From positions 28,757-92,756 of the forward strand of contig CAIOKE010000331.1 in assembly GCA_903858815.1 (NCBI GenBank): a DNA stretch of 64,000 nucleotides, in the 5' to 3' direction. The translations under genes were made by a program, and so were the position numbers. The stretch's first letter is position 1. The number at the start of each line of letters is the position of its first letter. This document shows positions 1-9,182 of this stretch, piece by piece. Origin of the DNA: an uncultured Planctomycetaceae bacterium (lineage in GTDB: Bacteria > Planctomycetota > Planctomycetia > Planctomycetales > Planctomycetaceae). The notes under the pieces are model-generated. The model was not told where the DNA came from and searched no databases. It saw only the letters and a list, made by a program, of their open reading frames with translations.

Positions 1-1
1 C

Positions 2-1225
2 AGTCCGCGGCTGCGACAGACTCGATATTTTCAGGCGGTGGCGGCATTTCGTCAGGCGGTCAAAACCAATCCTGGTTCCATTCAGGCGTGGGAAGGTCTG
101 ATGAACAGTTACCAGCTGATGCAGCGGCAGGACCTGCTGCTGGAATCGCTGGACAAGTGGCTGGAGCTGGCTGAGACCAGTACGGTACTGCCGTCGCAGC
201 AGGAGCGATTTGAGGAATTCCGGACGCAGTGTTATGCGCAGCGGCGTGAGCTGGAGGATTTGATTACGGAATCTGATGCTCAGCTGGACAAGGAGATTGA
301 GCAGCAGATTGCGTCGAACGCAGAGGCGATGAAGCAGCAGGCAGCGGCTGCCGGGGGCAAGGATCAGGCGCTGGATCCGACGCTGGCAGATGCCGAGGAA
401 GCTCGGGAATTTATCATGTCGGCGGCGGCGGCCAATCGTGCTGGCAGACCTCGGCGGGCGCTGAATGTGCTGCAGGAGAACGCGGCCATGATTCGCAAGC
501 TGCCGATGGGTGTGGTGTTGCTGGGGCAGCTGCTGCTGGAAACGGGCGAGATGGAGGAGGCTTACCTGCTGCTGCTGGGTATCAGTGAACAGGCATCGAA
601 ACAGCCTGAGATCTTCTTTGGAACGGAGTGGCAGTTACCACTGGCAATCAGTCAGCTGGGAGTCTGTGATTACCGCACGGCGGCTGAAACGTGGTCGGTG
701 CAGATGGCCGACATTGAGCGTGAGATTTCCAAATCGGCGGTGTATTCGCTGCCAATTTATTCGTTGCCTCTGGTGGCGGACAGCAATTACCAGATCAATG
801 GTGCCCTGCCCGTCTGGCCATTTCGGCACGCCACGCTGCTGGCTCAGCAGATCAGTGGTTCGAATGAGCCTTTGTCGGATCTGGCGCTGATGCAGGCGAT
901 TGTGAAACTGGAGGCCGCGGATCTTGAGGGCGCGCGATCGATCCTGAAGCGAATCGTCACGGAATTCGGTGAAACTCGAGCTCGTGGTCTGGCGCTTGTG
1001 TATTACTCCATGGTGGATCGTGAATCTCAGCAGGTGCTTGAGCCGATGGCTTTGAATCCGTGGGAGGAGTTTGAGTTTCCGGGTGAGCCGCGACCACCTG
1101 CTCAGCCGGCTGCCGGGGCACCGGGGGCACCGGGGGAAGTCCCAGGGGGGATCCCGGGTTTACCGGTGGGAAGTAATCCTGCGGGGATCCCTTCTCAGCC
1201 GGGGCCGGTTGGAGTGCGTCCCTGA
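2..1225 (+). CDS. TPR-repeat protein, 5'-truncated by the window edge
   Basis: The frame is already open at base 2 and reads into a TPR-like helix pair (FQAVAAFRQAVKTNP), so the true start lies upstream; the GTG at 38 is only the first possible start inside the window. About 408 residues are visible: TPR-like helices at the N-terminus, a Gln/Glu-rich coiled stretch near residues 80-115, more TPR-like helices (RAGRPRRALNVLQENA), and a Pro/Gly-rich tail over the last ~50 residues. Such proteins are usually scaffolds or quality-control factors; no catalytic motif is visible. The missing N-terminus could carry a signal peptide or a different domain. Confidence 0.75.
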   Translation, partial: SPRLRQTRYFQAVAAFRQAVKTNPGSIQAWEGLMNSYQLMQRQDLLLESLDKWLELAETSTVLPSQQERFEEFRTQCYAQRRELEDLITESDAQLDKEIEQQIASNAEAMKQQAAAAGGKDQALDPTLADAEEAREFIMSAAAANRAGRPRRALNVLQENAAMIRKLPMGVVLLGQLLLETGEMEEAYLLLLGISEQASKQPEIFFGTEWQLPLAISQLGVCDYRTAAETWSVQMADIEREISKSAVYSLPIYSLPLVADSNYQINGALPVWPFRHATLLAQQISGSNEPLSDLALMQAIVKLEAADLEGARSILKRIVTEFGETRARGLALVYYSMVDRESQQVLEPMALNPWEEFEFPGEPRPPAQPAAGAPGAPGEVPGGIPGLPVGSNPAGIPSQPGPVGVRP

Positions 1226-1286
1226 GGCTGTTGATTTTGTCCCTGCCGTGAGCGTCATGTGTGACTCTGGTGTGAGGGGGGGGGCG

Positions 1287-1879
1287 ATGTCATCTGGCTG
1301 GCAATCGGCGGAAGACGAGTTGCGTGGTGAGCTGGAATCGGGGGAGCGTTTATTGTGGGCCGGGCAGCCTCGTCAGGGCATTCGGCTGCAGATTTTTGAT
1401 CTGTTTGCGATTCCGTTCAGTTTGTTGTGGGGTGGCTTTGCGATTGGCTGGGAGGTCATGGCCTTCGTGATGGAGGTTCCGTGGTTTTTCAAGCTGTGGG
1501 GGATTCCGTTTGTGCTGGTGGGGCTGTACATGATGGTGGGGCGTTTCTATGTGGATGCTCGTCGTCGTGCGGCTGCGTTTCAGGGAATCACCACGACCAG
1601 TCTGCTGTTTATCTCGGGCAGGGCGCGGCGAGTTGTGCAGCGAATACCGTTGCGCAATCTGGGGCCTTTGTCGTTGCAGGAGCGTGGCGACGGATCCGGT
1701 GTGATTGGCTTTTCAGTGGTGACGATGGGCAATCCTGCGATGGGTAGGTGTTCACACAGATCCAGCAGTTTGCGCCGCAGGGGCTGGGCGACGTGCATGT
1801 GAGTCTGGAAGTGCAGGAAGACGTGCGGGGCGTGTATCGTCGGCTGCGTGATGCGATTGAAGAGGCCTCGAGGAGCTGA
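1287..1879 (+). pseudogene. PH-domain-like membrane protein with a one-base frameshift
   Basis: The ATG at 1287 opens a reading frame with an N-terminal GERLLWAGQP motif, two membrane segments (about residues 33-55 and 67-85) and a beta-rich PH-like part, typical of bacterial membrane PH-domain proteins. At about 1740-1750 the sensible translation leaves this frame: downstream sequence in the other frame reads VFTQIQQFAPQGLGDV and ends DVRGVYRRLRDAIEEASRS before the TGA at 1877-1879. That is the expected family C-terminus (a residue run ending in VYxxLRxA). One base appears to be missing, most simply a G in the AGG-TG stretch. Either an assembly error or a recent pseudogene; the rest of the gene looks intact. 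Function unknown. Confidence 0.7.
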
Positions 1880-1885
1880 CGTGCG

Positions 1886-2440
1886 ATGCTGCGAGTGTGT
1901 GTGTTCTGTGGTTCGAAGAGCGGGGATCGCGCGGAGTATGCGGAGTCTGCGGAGCAGCTGGGGCAATGGCTGGCGCGTGGTGGCCACACACTGATTTATG
2001 GTGGTGGCAGCACGGGGATGATGGGGCTGCTGGCGGAAGCCGTGCTGGCCGAGCGGGGGGCGGTGATTGGTGTGATTACAGAGCATCTGGCGCGGCCTGA
2101 GCTGATGCATGCGGGGGTTTGTGACATGCGGATCACTCGTGATATGCACGCTCGCAAGGCGCTGATGCATGAGCTGTCGGACGTGTATGTGGGGTTGCCG
2201 GGTGGTTTTGGCACGTTGGAAGAGCTGTTTGAAGCTGTGACGTGGGCGCAGCTGGAGTTGCATGCTCGTCCGGTCCTGCTGCTGAATGTGGCAGGTTTGT
2301 ATGACGGTCTGATTCGTCTGCTGGACGACATGACCGTGCACGGTTTTCTTTCTCTGCGCTGTCGCCGGCTGATGACAATCTGCAGTACTGATGAGGAACT
2401 GCGGATGGCTTTGCAGGCGATTCCTCAGCAAAGCTGCTGA
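1886..2440 (+). CDS. LOG-family nucleotide phosphoribohydrolase (TIGR00730)
   Basis: A 184-residue Rossmann-like protein of the LOG family, the expected length. The N-terminus is MLRVCVFCGSKSG, followed by YGGGSTGMMG near residue 33 and the signature PGGFGTLEE near residue 110 with the upstream RKALMHE arginine helix; together these form the nucleotide-binding and catalytic site. Family members cleave N6-modified AMP (cytokinin riboside monophosphates) or AMP to the base plus ribose 5-phosphate in the cytoplasm. It starts 6 bases after the frameshifted PH-like gene, so the two may be cotranscribed. The natural substrate in this organism cannot be read from sequence. Confidence 0.9.
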   Translation: MLRVCVFCGSKSGDRAEYAESAEQLGQWLARGGHTLIYGGGSTGMMGLLAEAVLAERGAVIGVITEHLARPELMHAGVCDMRITRDMHARKALMHELSDVYVGLPGGFGTLEELFEAVTWAQLELHARPVLLLNVAGLYDGLIRLLDDMTVHGFLSLRCRRLMTICSTDEELRMALQAIPQQSC

Positions 2441-2480
2441 CTTTACAGAACAGCCGGGGCTGTTGCACAATACGGTCCGC

Positions 2481-2504
2481 GTGACCATCTGCGTGACCAT
2501 CTGC
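2481..2504. repeat. 12-bp direct tandem duplication
   Basis: GTGACCATCTGC occurs twice head to tail and is followed by GTCAC, so the second copy can pair GTGAC with GTCAC as a weak hairpin. It lies between the LOG gene and xylulokinase. No known function; it could be a replication-slippage duplication. Confidence 0.7.
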
Positions 2505-2545
2505 GTCACAAACTCGCTGCCTGACCCAACACTGGAGCATTGTCC

Positions 2546-4078
2546 ATGCCGGTTTATCTTGGAGTTGACATCGGAACAAGTGGAACGAAGACGCTGGCGA
2601 TGCAGGAGGACGGCAGGATCCTTGCTTCAGCGACGGTTGAGTATCCACTGAGCAATCCGAAGCCGGGCTGGTCAGAGCAGAGTCCGGCCGACTGGTGGCA
2701 GGCGGTGATTGATTCGGTGCGAAAGGTGATGCGTGCGGGCAAGCTGAAGCCCGTTGATATCGGCGGGATTGGGCTCAGTGGTCAGATGCATGGCAGTGTA
2801 TTTCTGGACAAGTCGCACAACGTGATCCGTCCGGCGCTGCTGTGGAATGATCAGCGTACGGTGGCTGAGTGCAGTGAGATTGAGTCGCTGGCGGGGGGGC
2901 GTGCGGAGTTGATTCGGATGGTTGCGAATCCGGCGTTGACCGGCTTTACAGCTCCGAAGATTGTCTGGTTGCGAAATCGTGAAAAACGCAACTTCGATCG
3001 CACTGTGCAGGTGCTGTTGCCCAAGGATTATGTGCGGTTTTGTCTGACGGGTGAATTTGCGACGGAGGTCAGCGATGCTTCAGGAACGCTGCTGCTGGAC
3101 GTTGTGCATCGTTGCTGGTCTGCCGAGTTGCTGCAGAAGCTGGATCTGAGTGGCAGTCTGCTGCCGAAGGTGTATGAGAGTGAGGACGTGACCGGTGTGC
3201 TGACTGAGTCAGCAGCGAAGCTGTTGGGTCTGCGAGCGGGGATTCCGGTTGTGGGTGGTGGTGGTGATCAGGCTGCCAGTGCGATTGGTAACGGGATTGT
3301 GGGTCGCGGCGTGGTATCAGCGACGATGGGCACCAGTGGTGTGGTGTTTGCTCATAGTGACGAGGTGCAGGTGGATCCGCACGGTCGTCTGCACACCTTC
3401 TGTCATGCGGTGCGTGGCAAGTGGCATGTGATGGGTTGTGTGTTGTCAGCGGGAGGCAGTCTGCAGTGGTTCCGCAATCAGTTGTGTCAGGACGAGGTTG
3501 CTCGAGCGAAGAAGCTGAAGATTGATCCGTATGAGCTGATTACTCAGGAGGCCGCAGCAGCTCCGGCGGGCAGTGAAGGCTTATTCTTCCTGCCGTATCT
3601 GACGGGCGAGCGGACTCCGCATGCCGATCCGCATGCTCGTGGCAGCTGGATTGGGCTGAGTCTGCGGCATGGCAAGGGTCATCTGGCTCGGTCTGTGATG
3701 GAGGGTGCGACTTACGCGATGCGGGATTCGCTGGAGATTGCGCGGTCGATGAATATTCCGGTGCAGGAAATTCGTTTGTCGGGCGGGGGGGCTCGCAGTG
3801 AATTCTGGCGTCAGATGCAGGCGGACATTTATGGTCAGCAGGTCGTGACGATCAATGCCTCTGAGGGGCCGGCGTATGGAGTGGCATTGCTGGCGGCTGC
3901 GGGAACGGGGGCTTACAGGTCGGTTGAGGAGGCCTGTCGAGCGACAATTTCCGTGGTGACAAGGACCAAGCCCAAAGCGGCGGCAAATCGCATCTATAAT
4001 GGGGCATTTCCGGTGTATCAGCGGCTGTATCAGTCATTGAAGTCGGATTTTGCGGCGATTCAGGGGTTATTGAAGTAG
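2546..4078 (+). CDS. xylB: Xylulokinase (FGGY carbohydrate kinase)
   Basis: A 510-residue FGGY-family kinase, predicted to phosphorylate D-xylulose with ATP to feed the pentose phosphate pathway. Visible family features are the N-terminal phosphate loop [21 protein letters not shown] near residue 80, WNDQRT, the C-terminal domain [16 protein letters not shown] and [17 protein letters not shown] near residue 415. The ATG at 2546 was chosen over a TTG six bases upstream because GGAG sits 8 bases before it. MHGS-type and GDQAA motifs favour xylulokinase over glycerol or gluconate kinase, but no xylose isomerase gene is nearby. Confidence 0.9.
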   Translation: MPVYLGVDIGTSGTKTLAMQEDGRILASATVEYPLSNPKPGWSEQSPADWWQAVIDSVRKVMRAGKLKPVDIGGIGLSGQMHGSVFLDKSHNVIRPALLWNDQRTVAECSEIESLAGGRAELIRMVANPALTGFTAPKIVWLRNREKRNFDRTVQVLLPKDYVRFCLTGEFATEVSDASGTLLLDVVHRCWSAELLQKLDLSGSLLPKVYESEDVTGVLTESAAKLLGLRAGIPVVGGGGDQAASAIGNGIVGRGVVSATMGTSGVVFAHSDEVQVDPHGRLHTFCHAVRGKWHVMGCVLSAGGSLQWFRNQLCQDEVARAKKLKIDPYELITQEAAAAPAGSEGLFFLPYLTGERTPHADPHARGSWIGLSLRHGKGHLARSVMEGATYAMRDSLEIARSMNIPVQEIRLSGGGARSEFWRQMQADIYGQQVVTINASEGPAYGVALLAAAGTGAYRSVEEACRATISVVTRTKPKAAANRIYNGAFPVYQRLYQSLKSDFAAIQGLLK

Positions 4079-4298
4079 AGCAGGGGGGGGCAGTTTTGGG
4101 GACTTTGTGGGGGAATCCTGGTGGGTTGTGGCCCGGATTCGTCACACTGTTCCGTCTGCCTGCCGGAATTTCTTCGCGGCGGCACCAAAAAACGGTGACC
4201 GATTTTGAATTCCCCCCGGAAATGACTACTCTGGGGTGTTCCGAGCGATTTCCTTCCAGGAATGCTCATAGCTGAATGCCCGCACAGCAATCACGTTC

Positions 4299-5717
4299 AT
4301 GGCTGATCTCAAGCAAGACACGGCAGATCTTTCAACCATCCCGATTCGCGTCCTGATCGTGGACGACGACGAGGGTCATGCGCAGGCCGTGGCTGAGGCT
4401 CTGGAGCGTATTAACTGTGACTGTCGGGTGGCGGGTTCTGGTGAGCGGGGTGCTCAGCTGGTTCATGCCGAATCGTGGGACGTGATCGTCACGGATCTCC
4501 GCATGGAGGACGTTGATGGTCTGGAGATTCTGCGGATAGCCAAGGAAGAGCTGCCTGAAGCGGAAGTGATCGTGCTGACTGGTCATGGTTCGATTCATTC
4601 GGCTGTGACGGCGATGCAGCATGGTGCCTATACCTATCTGACCAAACCTCTGGACATTACAGAGCTTCGTTCGGCGGTTGAGAAGGCATCGGCAAGGCTG
4701 CGTCTGATTCGTCGCAACGCCGAGCTGCGTCGTTCTCTGGACGAGCGGTTTGGTTTTGAGGGAGTGATCGGTACCAGTCCGCAGATGCACGCGATCGTAG
4801 AGATTCTGAAGAACGTATCGCCGACGGACATTACGGTTCTGATTCAGGGCGAGAACGGCACGGGCAAGGAGCTGGTTGCTCGTGCACTGCATCAGAACAG
4901 TCCGCAGAAGAACAAGCCATTTGTGCCATTGAACATTTCGGCGCTGCCTGACAGTATTCTGGAGAGTGAATTATTTGGTCATGAGGCGGGAGCCTTTACG
5001 GGTGCTCAGGGGCGGCGGATCGGCAAGTTTGAGCATGCCAACGGAGGCACCTTGTTTCTGGATGAAGTGGGCGAGATGCCTCTGGATACGCAGGTGAAGC
5101 TGCTGCGAGTCCTTGAGGAGCGTCGGATTACTCGTCTGGGTGCCAACGACGAGTTACCGATCAACGTTCGGCTGGTGGCTGCGACGAACGCGGATCTGCA
5201 GAAGAATGTGGCGGACGGAAAATTCCGTGAGGACCTGTATTATCGACTGAATGTGGTGACGATTTATCTGCCTCCGCTGCGTGAGCGCACGGGTGATATT
5301 CCGTTACTGATGGAGCATTTCCTGCGTGAGATGTCTCGTCGGATGGGTCGTGAGGTGCAGGGATTTTCGCGCGCGGCCCGAAAGGCGTTGCTGGCTTATC
5401 ACTGGCCGGGCAACATTCGTCAGCTGCGAAATGTGATTGAGCGGATGCTGGTGCTGGATTCTGACGGCATTCTGGACATTGATGGGTTGCCGCCGGAGAT
5501 TGCGACACTGGTGCGGGATCAGGTTCCGGAGCCCGACGTGGATGCTCCTGCGGGTGCAGATGCGTTGATTGGCAAGCCGATGACGGAAGTGGAAAAGTAT
5601 TACATCATGCGGGCGCTGGATCTGGCGGACGGGAATCGCGAAGAAGCGGCGCGGATGCTGGATATTGGTGAGCGGACATTGTACCGGAAGATCAAGGAAT
5701 ACGACCTGACCAGGTAA
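4299..5717 (+). CDS. NtrC-family sigma-54 response regulator
   Basis: A 472-residue enhancer-binding regulator with three domains in order: a receiver (about 15-135) with acidic DDD at 22-24, phosphoacceptor Asp66 in VTDLRM and a conserved TKP lysine; a AAA+ domain (about 150-385) with Walker A GENGTGKE, an intact GAFTGA loop for sigma-54 contact and [10 protein letters not shown] as Walker B; and a C-terminal Fis-type helix-turn-helix (about 430-472, [21 protein letters not shown]). It should activate sigma-54 promoters when phosphorylated by a histidine kinase. No kinase gene is adjacent. The next gene begins one base after its stop codon. Confidence 0.93.
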   Translation: MADLKQDTADLSTIPIRVLIVDDDEGHAQAVAEALERINCDCRVAGSGERGAQLVHAESWDVIVTDLRMEDVDGLEILRIAKEELPEAEVIVLTGHGSIHSAVTAMQHGAYTYLTKPLDITELRSAVEKASARLRLIRRNAELRRSLDERFGFEGVIGTSPQMHAIVEILKNVSPTDITVLIQGENGTGKELVARALHQNSPQKNKPFVPLNISALPDSILESELFGHEAGAFTGAQGRRIGKFEHANGGTLFLDEVGEMPLDTQVKLLRVLEERRITRLGANDELPINVRLVAATNADLQKNVADGKFREDLYYRLNVVTIYLPPLRERTGDIPLLMEHFLREMSRRMGREVQGFSRAARKALLAYHWPGNIRQLRNVIERMLVLDSDGILDIDGLPPEIATLVRDQVPEPDVDAPAGADALIGKPMTEVEKYYIMRALDLADGNREEAARMLDIGERTLYRKIKEYDLTR

Positions 5718-5718
5718 T

Positions 5719-6828
5719 GTGAGTGGCAGGGGCATGAGGATTCTGTTTCTGTCATCCGGCCCGTTGGTGCCTTCATCGCGATTTCGTATTCAGCCATGGG
5801 TACAGCGTCTGCGTCAGGACGGTCATCGTGCAGTGGTGCTGCACAGCTTTCCGGCGAAGTACGACTATTTCCCGTGGATGGGTTTTCGTCCCAGTCAGCT
5901 GTTGAAACGCAGTGTGCGGTGGTGGCACTGGCTGCGCAGTTGTTTGCAGCGGTTTGATCTGGTGTTTATTGATCGCGAGATCTTTGACAGTGAGTCGTTG
6001 GAGCTGGAGCTGCGATTTCGGGAGTCGTGTGGTCGTCTGGTGCTGGATCTGGATGATGCGGTCTTTCTGCGTTATCCGGACAAGTTTGCTCGGCTGGTAC
6101 CGCAGGCAGATCTGGTGGTGTGTGGCAACAGTTTTCTGGAGGACTGGGCGCGGCCTTTGAATTCCCGTTTGCTGCGTATTCCCACCTGTGTGGAACTGGC
6201 TCGCTATACGCTGCGTGACTGGTCTGTTGCGGGCATCGGGCCGGGCGGGCCGGGCGGGCAGGGGGCTCAGTTGCCGGTGATTGGCTGGATGGGTACGACG
6301 GCCAATCTGCAGTATCTGCGTGAGGCAGCGCAGGCGTTGCGGCAGCTGGCGGAGGAGCGTCGATTTGAGCTGCGGTTGATAGTGCCGGACGCGAGTGCCG
6401 TGCGTGAGATGGATCTGGGGCGGGTGTCTGTGACCAGTCGGCCGTGGCAGGCGGCAACTGAGATTGCGGATCTGCAGCAGTTTGATGTGGGGTTGATGCC
6501 ATTGTCGGACCGTGAGCAGTGGACGATTTACAAGTGTGGATTGAAGTTGATTCAGTATCTGGCGGTGGGTGTTCCGGGGGTGGCATCGGCGGTCGGCGTG
6601 AATACGGAGATTCTGGCGGGTGACCAGGGTGGTTATGCGGTGCGGAGTAGTGACGAGTGGTTGGGGGCGTTGCGACAGTTGCTGGATTCCGTGGAGCTGC
6701 GTCGGCAGCAGGGTCTGGCGGGGCGTCGTACTGTGGAAGAGCGGTATGCTGTGGAAGCGTGTTATCCGCGACTGCGTGACGCGTTGTTGCAGCTGGTATC
6801 AACAGGGCAGCGGGTGAGGGGCAGGTGA
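5719..6828 (+). CDS. Glycosyltransferase (GT4-like)
   Basis: A 369-residue protein resembling group 1 glycosyltransferases: N-terminal MRILFLSSGPLVPSSRFRI strand-loop, a central GWMGTTANLQYL strand opening the second Rossmann domain, and a C-terminal YKCGLKLIQYLAVGVPGVAS stretch containing the usual donor-binding region. It should transfer a sugar from a nucleotide donor to an unknown glycan or lipid acceptor. The start could be GTG 5719 or ATG 5734; the latter gives the more natural N-terminus. A GC-rich in-frame repeat at 6238-6260 inserts a Gly-Pro-Gly stretch in the interdomain linker. It is sandwiched between a sigma-54 regulator and priA and overlaps priA by 4 bases. Confidence 0.75.
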   Translation: MSGRGMRILFLSSGPLVPSSRFRIQPWVQRLRQDGHRAVVLHSFPAKYDYFPWMGFRPSQLLKRSVRWWHWLRSCLQRFDLVFIDREIFDSESLELELRFRESCGRLVLDLDDAVFLRYPDKFARLVPQADLVVCGNSFLEDWARPLNSRLLRIPTCVELARYTLRDWSVAGIGPGGPGGQGAQLPVIGWMGTTANLQYLREAAQALRQLAEERRFELRLIVPDASAVREMDLGRVSVTSRPWQAATEIADLQQFDVGLMPLSDREQWTIYKCGLKLIQYLAVGVPGVASAVGVNTEILAGDQGGYAVRSSDEWLGALRQLLDSVELRRQQGLAGRRTVEERYAVEACYPRLRDALLQLVSTGQRVRGR

Positions 6829-9113
6829 GTCAGGGCCAGTTCGGATTTGCTGATGTTCCCGAGTGGGAGCGTGCGGCGCGGGATGCGGTGCTGTTGGCGG
6901 AGGTGGTATTCAACCTGCCGCTGGAGCGGCCGTACACCTATGCGGTACCGGACGGCCTGCGTGATCTGTTGCGACCGGGGCAGCGTGTGCGGGCTCCGCT
7001 GGGACGTTCCAACCGTCTGGTGACGGGGTATTGCGTTGGTGTGATTGCCGGGGAGCGTGGGCAGCGGCCGTTGAAGGAGCTGGAGAGTCTGCTGGATCGG
7101 GAGCCACTGGTGGATCCGTCCATGCTGGAACTGACTCGCTGGATTGGCGAGCGATATCTGTGTGGCTGGGGGCAGGTGCTGGACAGTGTGATTCCGGCGG
7201 GCGTGCGCAACAAAAGCGGGACTCGTGAACTGCAGTATTTTCAGTTATCTGAGCAGGCGATTGAATTGCTATCGGGCGCGGGGTCCGGGCTGCGTTTGAG
7301 TGCTCAGCAGCGAGTGATTCTTGAATCGCTGCAGCGGGCAGGTCAGCCGCAGACGGCCGCGGAATTGTGTGCGCTGGCGGGAACGGGACCGGCTCCCCTT
7401 GCGGCGCTGCGTCGGAAGGGCCTTGTGGTGCCCTTTCGGGTACGTTCAGAGCTGGATCAGGAGTCGGGTCCTGTGGGTCACACGGAGCAGGATCTGCTGA
7501 TGAATGCTCAGCAGCAGCGGGCACTGGAAGCGATACTGAAACCGATTCGCGAAAGTCGTCATGAAACGCTGCTGCTGCATGGGGTGACGGGCAGTGGCAA
7601 GACGGAGGTTTACATTCAGGCGATTCGTGAAGTGGTCAGTTATGGTCGGCAGGCGATTGTGCTGGTGCCGGAAATCAGTCTGACGCCGCAGACGATCCGT
7701 CGATTTCGCAGTCGTTTTGGTTCGGTGGCGGTGCTGCACAGTCACATGACTGACACGGAGCGGCATCGGCAGTGGCAGACGATTGCAGCGGGTGGTGTGC
7801 ACGTCGTTGTGGGGGCGCGCAGTGCCGTCTTTGCTCCGGTGCCGCATCCGGGACTGATTGTGATTGATGAAGAGCACGAGCCCTCGTTCAAGCAGGACAG
7901 TACTCCGCGTTATCACGCCCGTGAAGTGGCTCGTCGTCGCTGTGAGGAGGCGCGAGTGCCCCTGGTACTTGGTTCAGCAACTCCAACACTGGAATCGTGG
8001 CTGCGTGCCAATCGTCGCGAGGACCGTCTGGTTTCGATGCCACAGCGTGTGGCTGATCGTCCGCTGCCTCCGGTGCTGATTGTGGATGTGCGGACTGACC
8101 CGCGAGTGGCTCGTGGTTCTTCGATCGGGCGTGCACTGCATCAGGCCATCACTCGGACCCTGCAGGAGCGTGGTCAGACGATTCTGTTTCTGAATCTGCG
8201 AGGTTATTCGCCGGTGGTCTGGTGTCGCACCTGCGGGACGGGGGTCAAGTGTCCGGCCTGCGACATTACTCTGACATGGCATCGGGATCGGCAGGCGGTG
8301 GTTTGTCACAGCTGTGGCTGGACGACAGATCCGCCGCAGGTCTGTCCGGCGTGTCAGAGTCCGGCGGTCCGTTATCTGGGTGCCGGGACACAGAAGCTGG
8401 ACGAGGAGGTGAGTGGTTTGTTTCCTCAGGCGCGAGTGCTGCGGATGGACAGCGACTCGATGAGCAAACCGGGCAGCCATGACGAGGCGCTTGAGCGTTT
8501 CCGGCGTGGAGAGGTGGACATTCTGCTGGGCACTCAGATGATTGCCAAGGGGCTGGATTTCCCCAATGTAACGCTTGTGGGTGTCGTGGATGCGGATACG
8601 ATGCTGCGGCAGCCGGATATGCGTGCCGCGGAGCGAACATTTCAGCTGATTGCTCAGGTGGCTGGGCGGACGGGTCGTGGGGAACGCAGTGGGCGAGTGC
8701 TGGTGCAGACGACCAGTCCGGATGATCCGGCGGTGCGTTTTGCGTCGAAGCATGATTACGTGGGTTTTGCCGGTCACGAGCTGTCGGAGCGTCGGGATAC
8801 TCAGGCACCGCCATTTTCCTGTGTGGCACGGGTGATTTTCCGCGGTCTGGATGAGCGGCGGACTCGCGAAGCGGCCATCGCGGTGGCTGATCGATTGCGG
8901 GCGGCCTGTACGGGTGAGCTGCAGTCGCTGCGAGTGCTGGGGGCAGCGCCAGCACCGATAGTGCGACTGCGAAACTACTGGCGGTTTCATCTGCAGATCT
9001 GCGGGCGGACGGTCGAGCTGGTGCGGCAGCTGTGGCAGGCTGTGGAACGCTCACTGGAAATGCCGGAGGATGTCGAGTTTGCAGTGGATGTGGATCCGAT
9101 CAACAGTCGTTAG
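6825..9113 (+). CDS. priA: Primosomal replication restart helicase PriA
   Basis: A 762-residue PriA, the 3'-5' DNA helicase that recognises stalled forks and reloads the replisome. Features in order: an N-terminal 3'-DNA-binding domain (VVFNLPLERPYTYAVP), Walker A GVTGSGKTEVY near residue 255, the DEEH Walker B near 347, and a zinc-binding insert near residues 466-510 with eight cysteines in four CxxC pairs, then helicase motifs including AGRTGRGERSG. Starts at GTG 6825, overlapping the glycosyltransferase stop as GTGA, which indicates translational coupling. Confidence 0.95.
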   Translation: MSQGQFGFADVPEWERAARDAVLLAEVVFNLPLERPYTYAVPDGLRDLLRPGQRVRAPLGRSNRLVTGYCVGVIAGERGQRPLKELESLLDREPLVDPSMLELTRWIGERYLCGWGQVLDSVIPAGVRNKSGTRELQYFQLSEQAIELLSGAGSGLRLSAQQRVILESLQRAGQPQTAAELCALAGTGPAPLAALRRKGLVVPFRVRSELDQESGPVGHTEQDLLMNAQQQRALEAILKPIRESRHETLLLHGVTGSGKTEVYIQAIREVVSYGRQAIVLVPEISLTPQTIRRFRSRFGSVAVLHSHMTDTERHRQWQTIAAGGVHVVVGARSAVFAPVPHPGLIVIDEEHEPSFKQDSTPRYHAREVARRRCEEARVPLVLGSATPTLESWLRANRREDRLVSMPQRVADRPLPPVLIVDVRTDPRVARGSSIGRALHQAITRTLQERGQTILFLNLRGYSPVVWCRTCGTGVKCPACDITLTWHRDRQAVVCHSCGWTTDPPQVCPACQSPAVRYLGAGTQKLDEEVSGLFPQARVLRMDSDSMSKPGSHDEALERFRRGEVDILLGTQMIAKGLDFPNVTLVGVVDADTMLRQPDMRAAERTFQLIAQVAGRTGRGERSGRVLVQTTSPDDPAVRFASKHDYVGFAGHELSERRDTQAPPFSCVARVIFRGLDERRTREAAIAVADRLRAACTGELQSLRVLGAAPAPIVRLRNYWRFHLQICGRTVELVRQLWQAVERSLEMPEDVEFAVDVDPINSR

Positions 9114-9182
9114 GTTGGGGCAAAGAGGTGTCGTCAGAATTCGGACCTGTGCTGAACTGGACCGTGAGCGGGAGCGCGAGGG

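Noticed and set aside
1740..1750. Programmed ribosomal frameshift in the PH-like gene
   Set aside because: No slippery heptamer or downstream structure is evident, and a lost G explains it more simply.
1580..2509. A 309-codon open frame on the minus strand over the LOG gene
   Set aside because: It runs antisense to two better genes, its translation is rich in His, Arg, Gln and Thr as expected for the complement of this codon use, and it shows no family motif.
6238..6260. A GC-rich direct repeat as a regulatory element
   Set aside because: It lies within the glycosyltransferase gene in frame and simply encodes a Gly/Pro linker.
7974..8990. A 338-codon minus-strand open frame inside priA
   Set aside because: Antisense to an unambiguous PriA; no ribosome site or recognisable domain.
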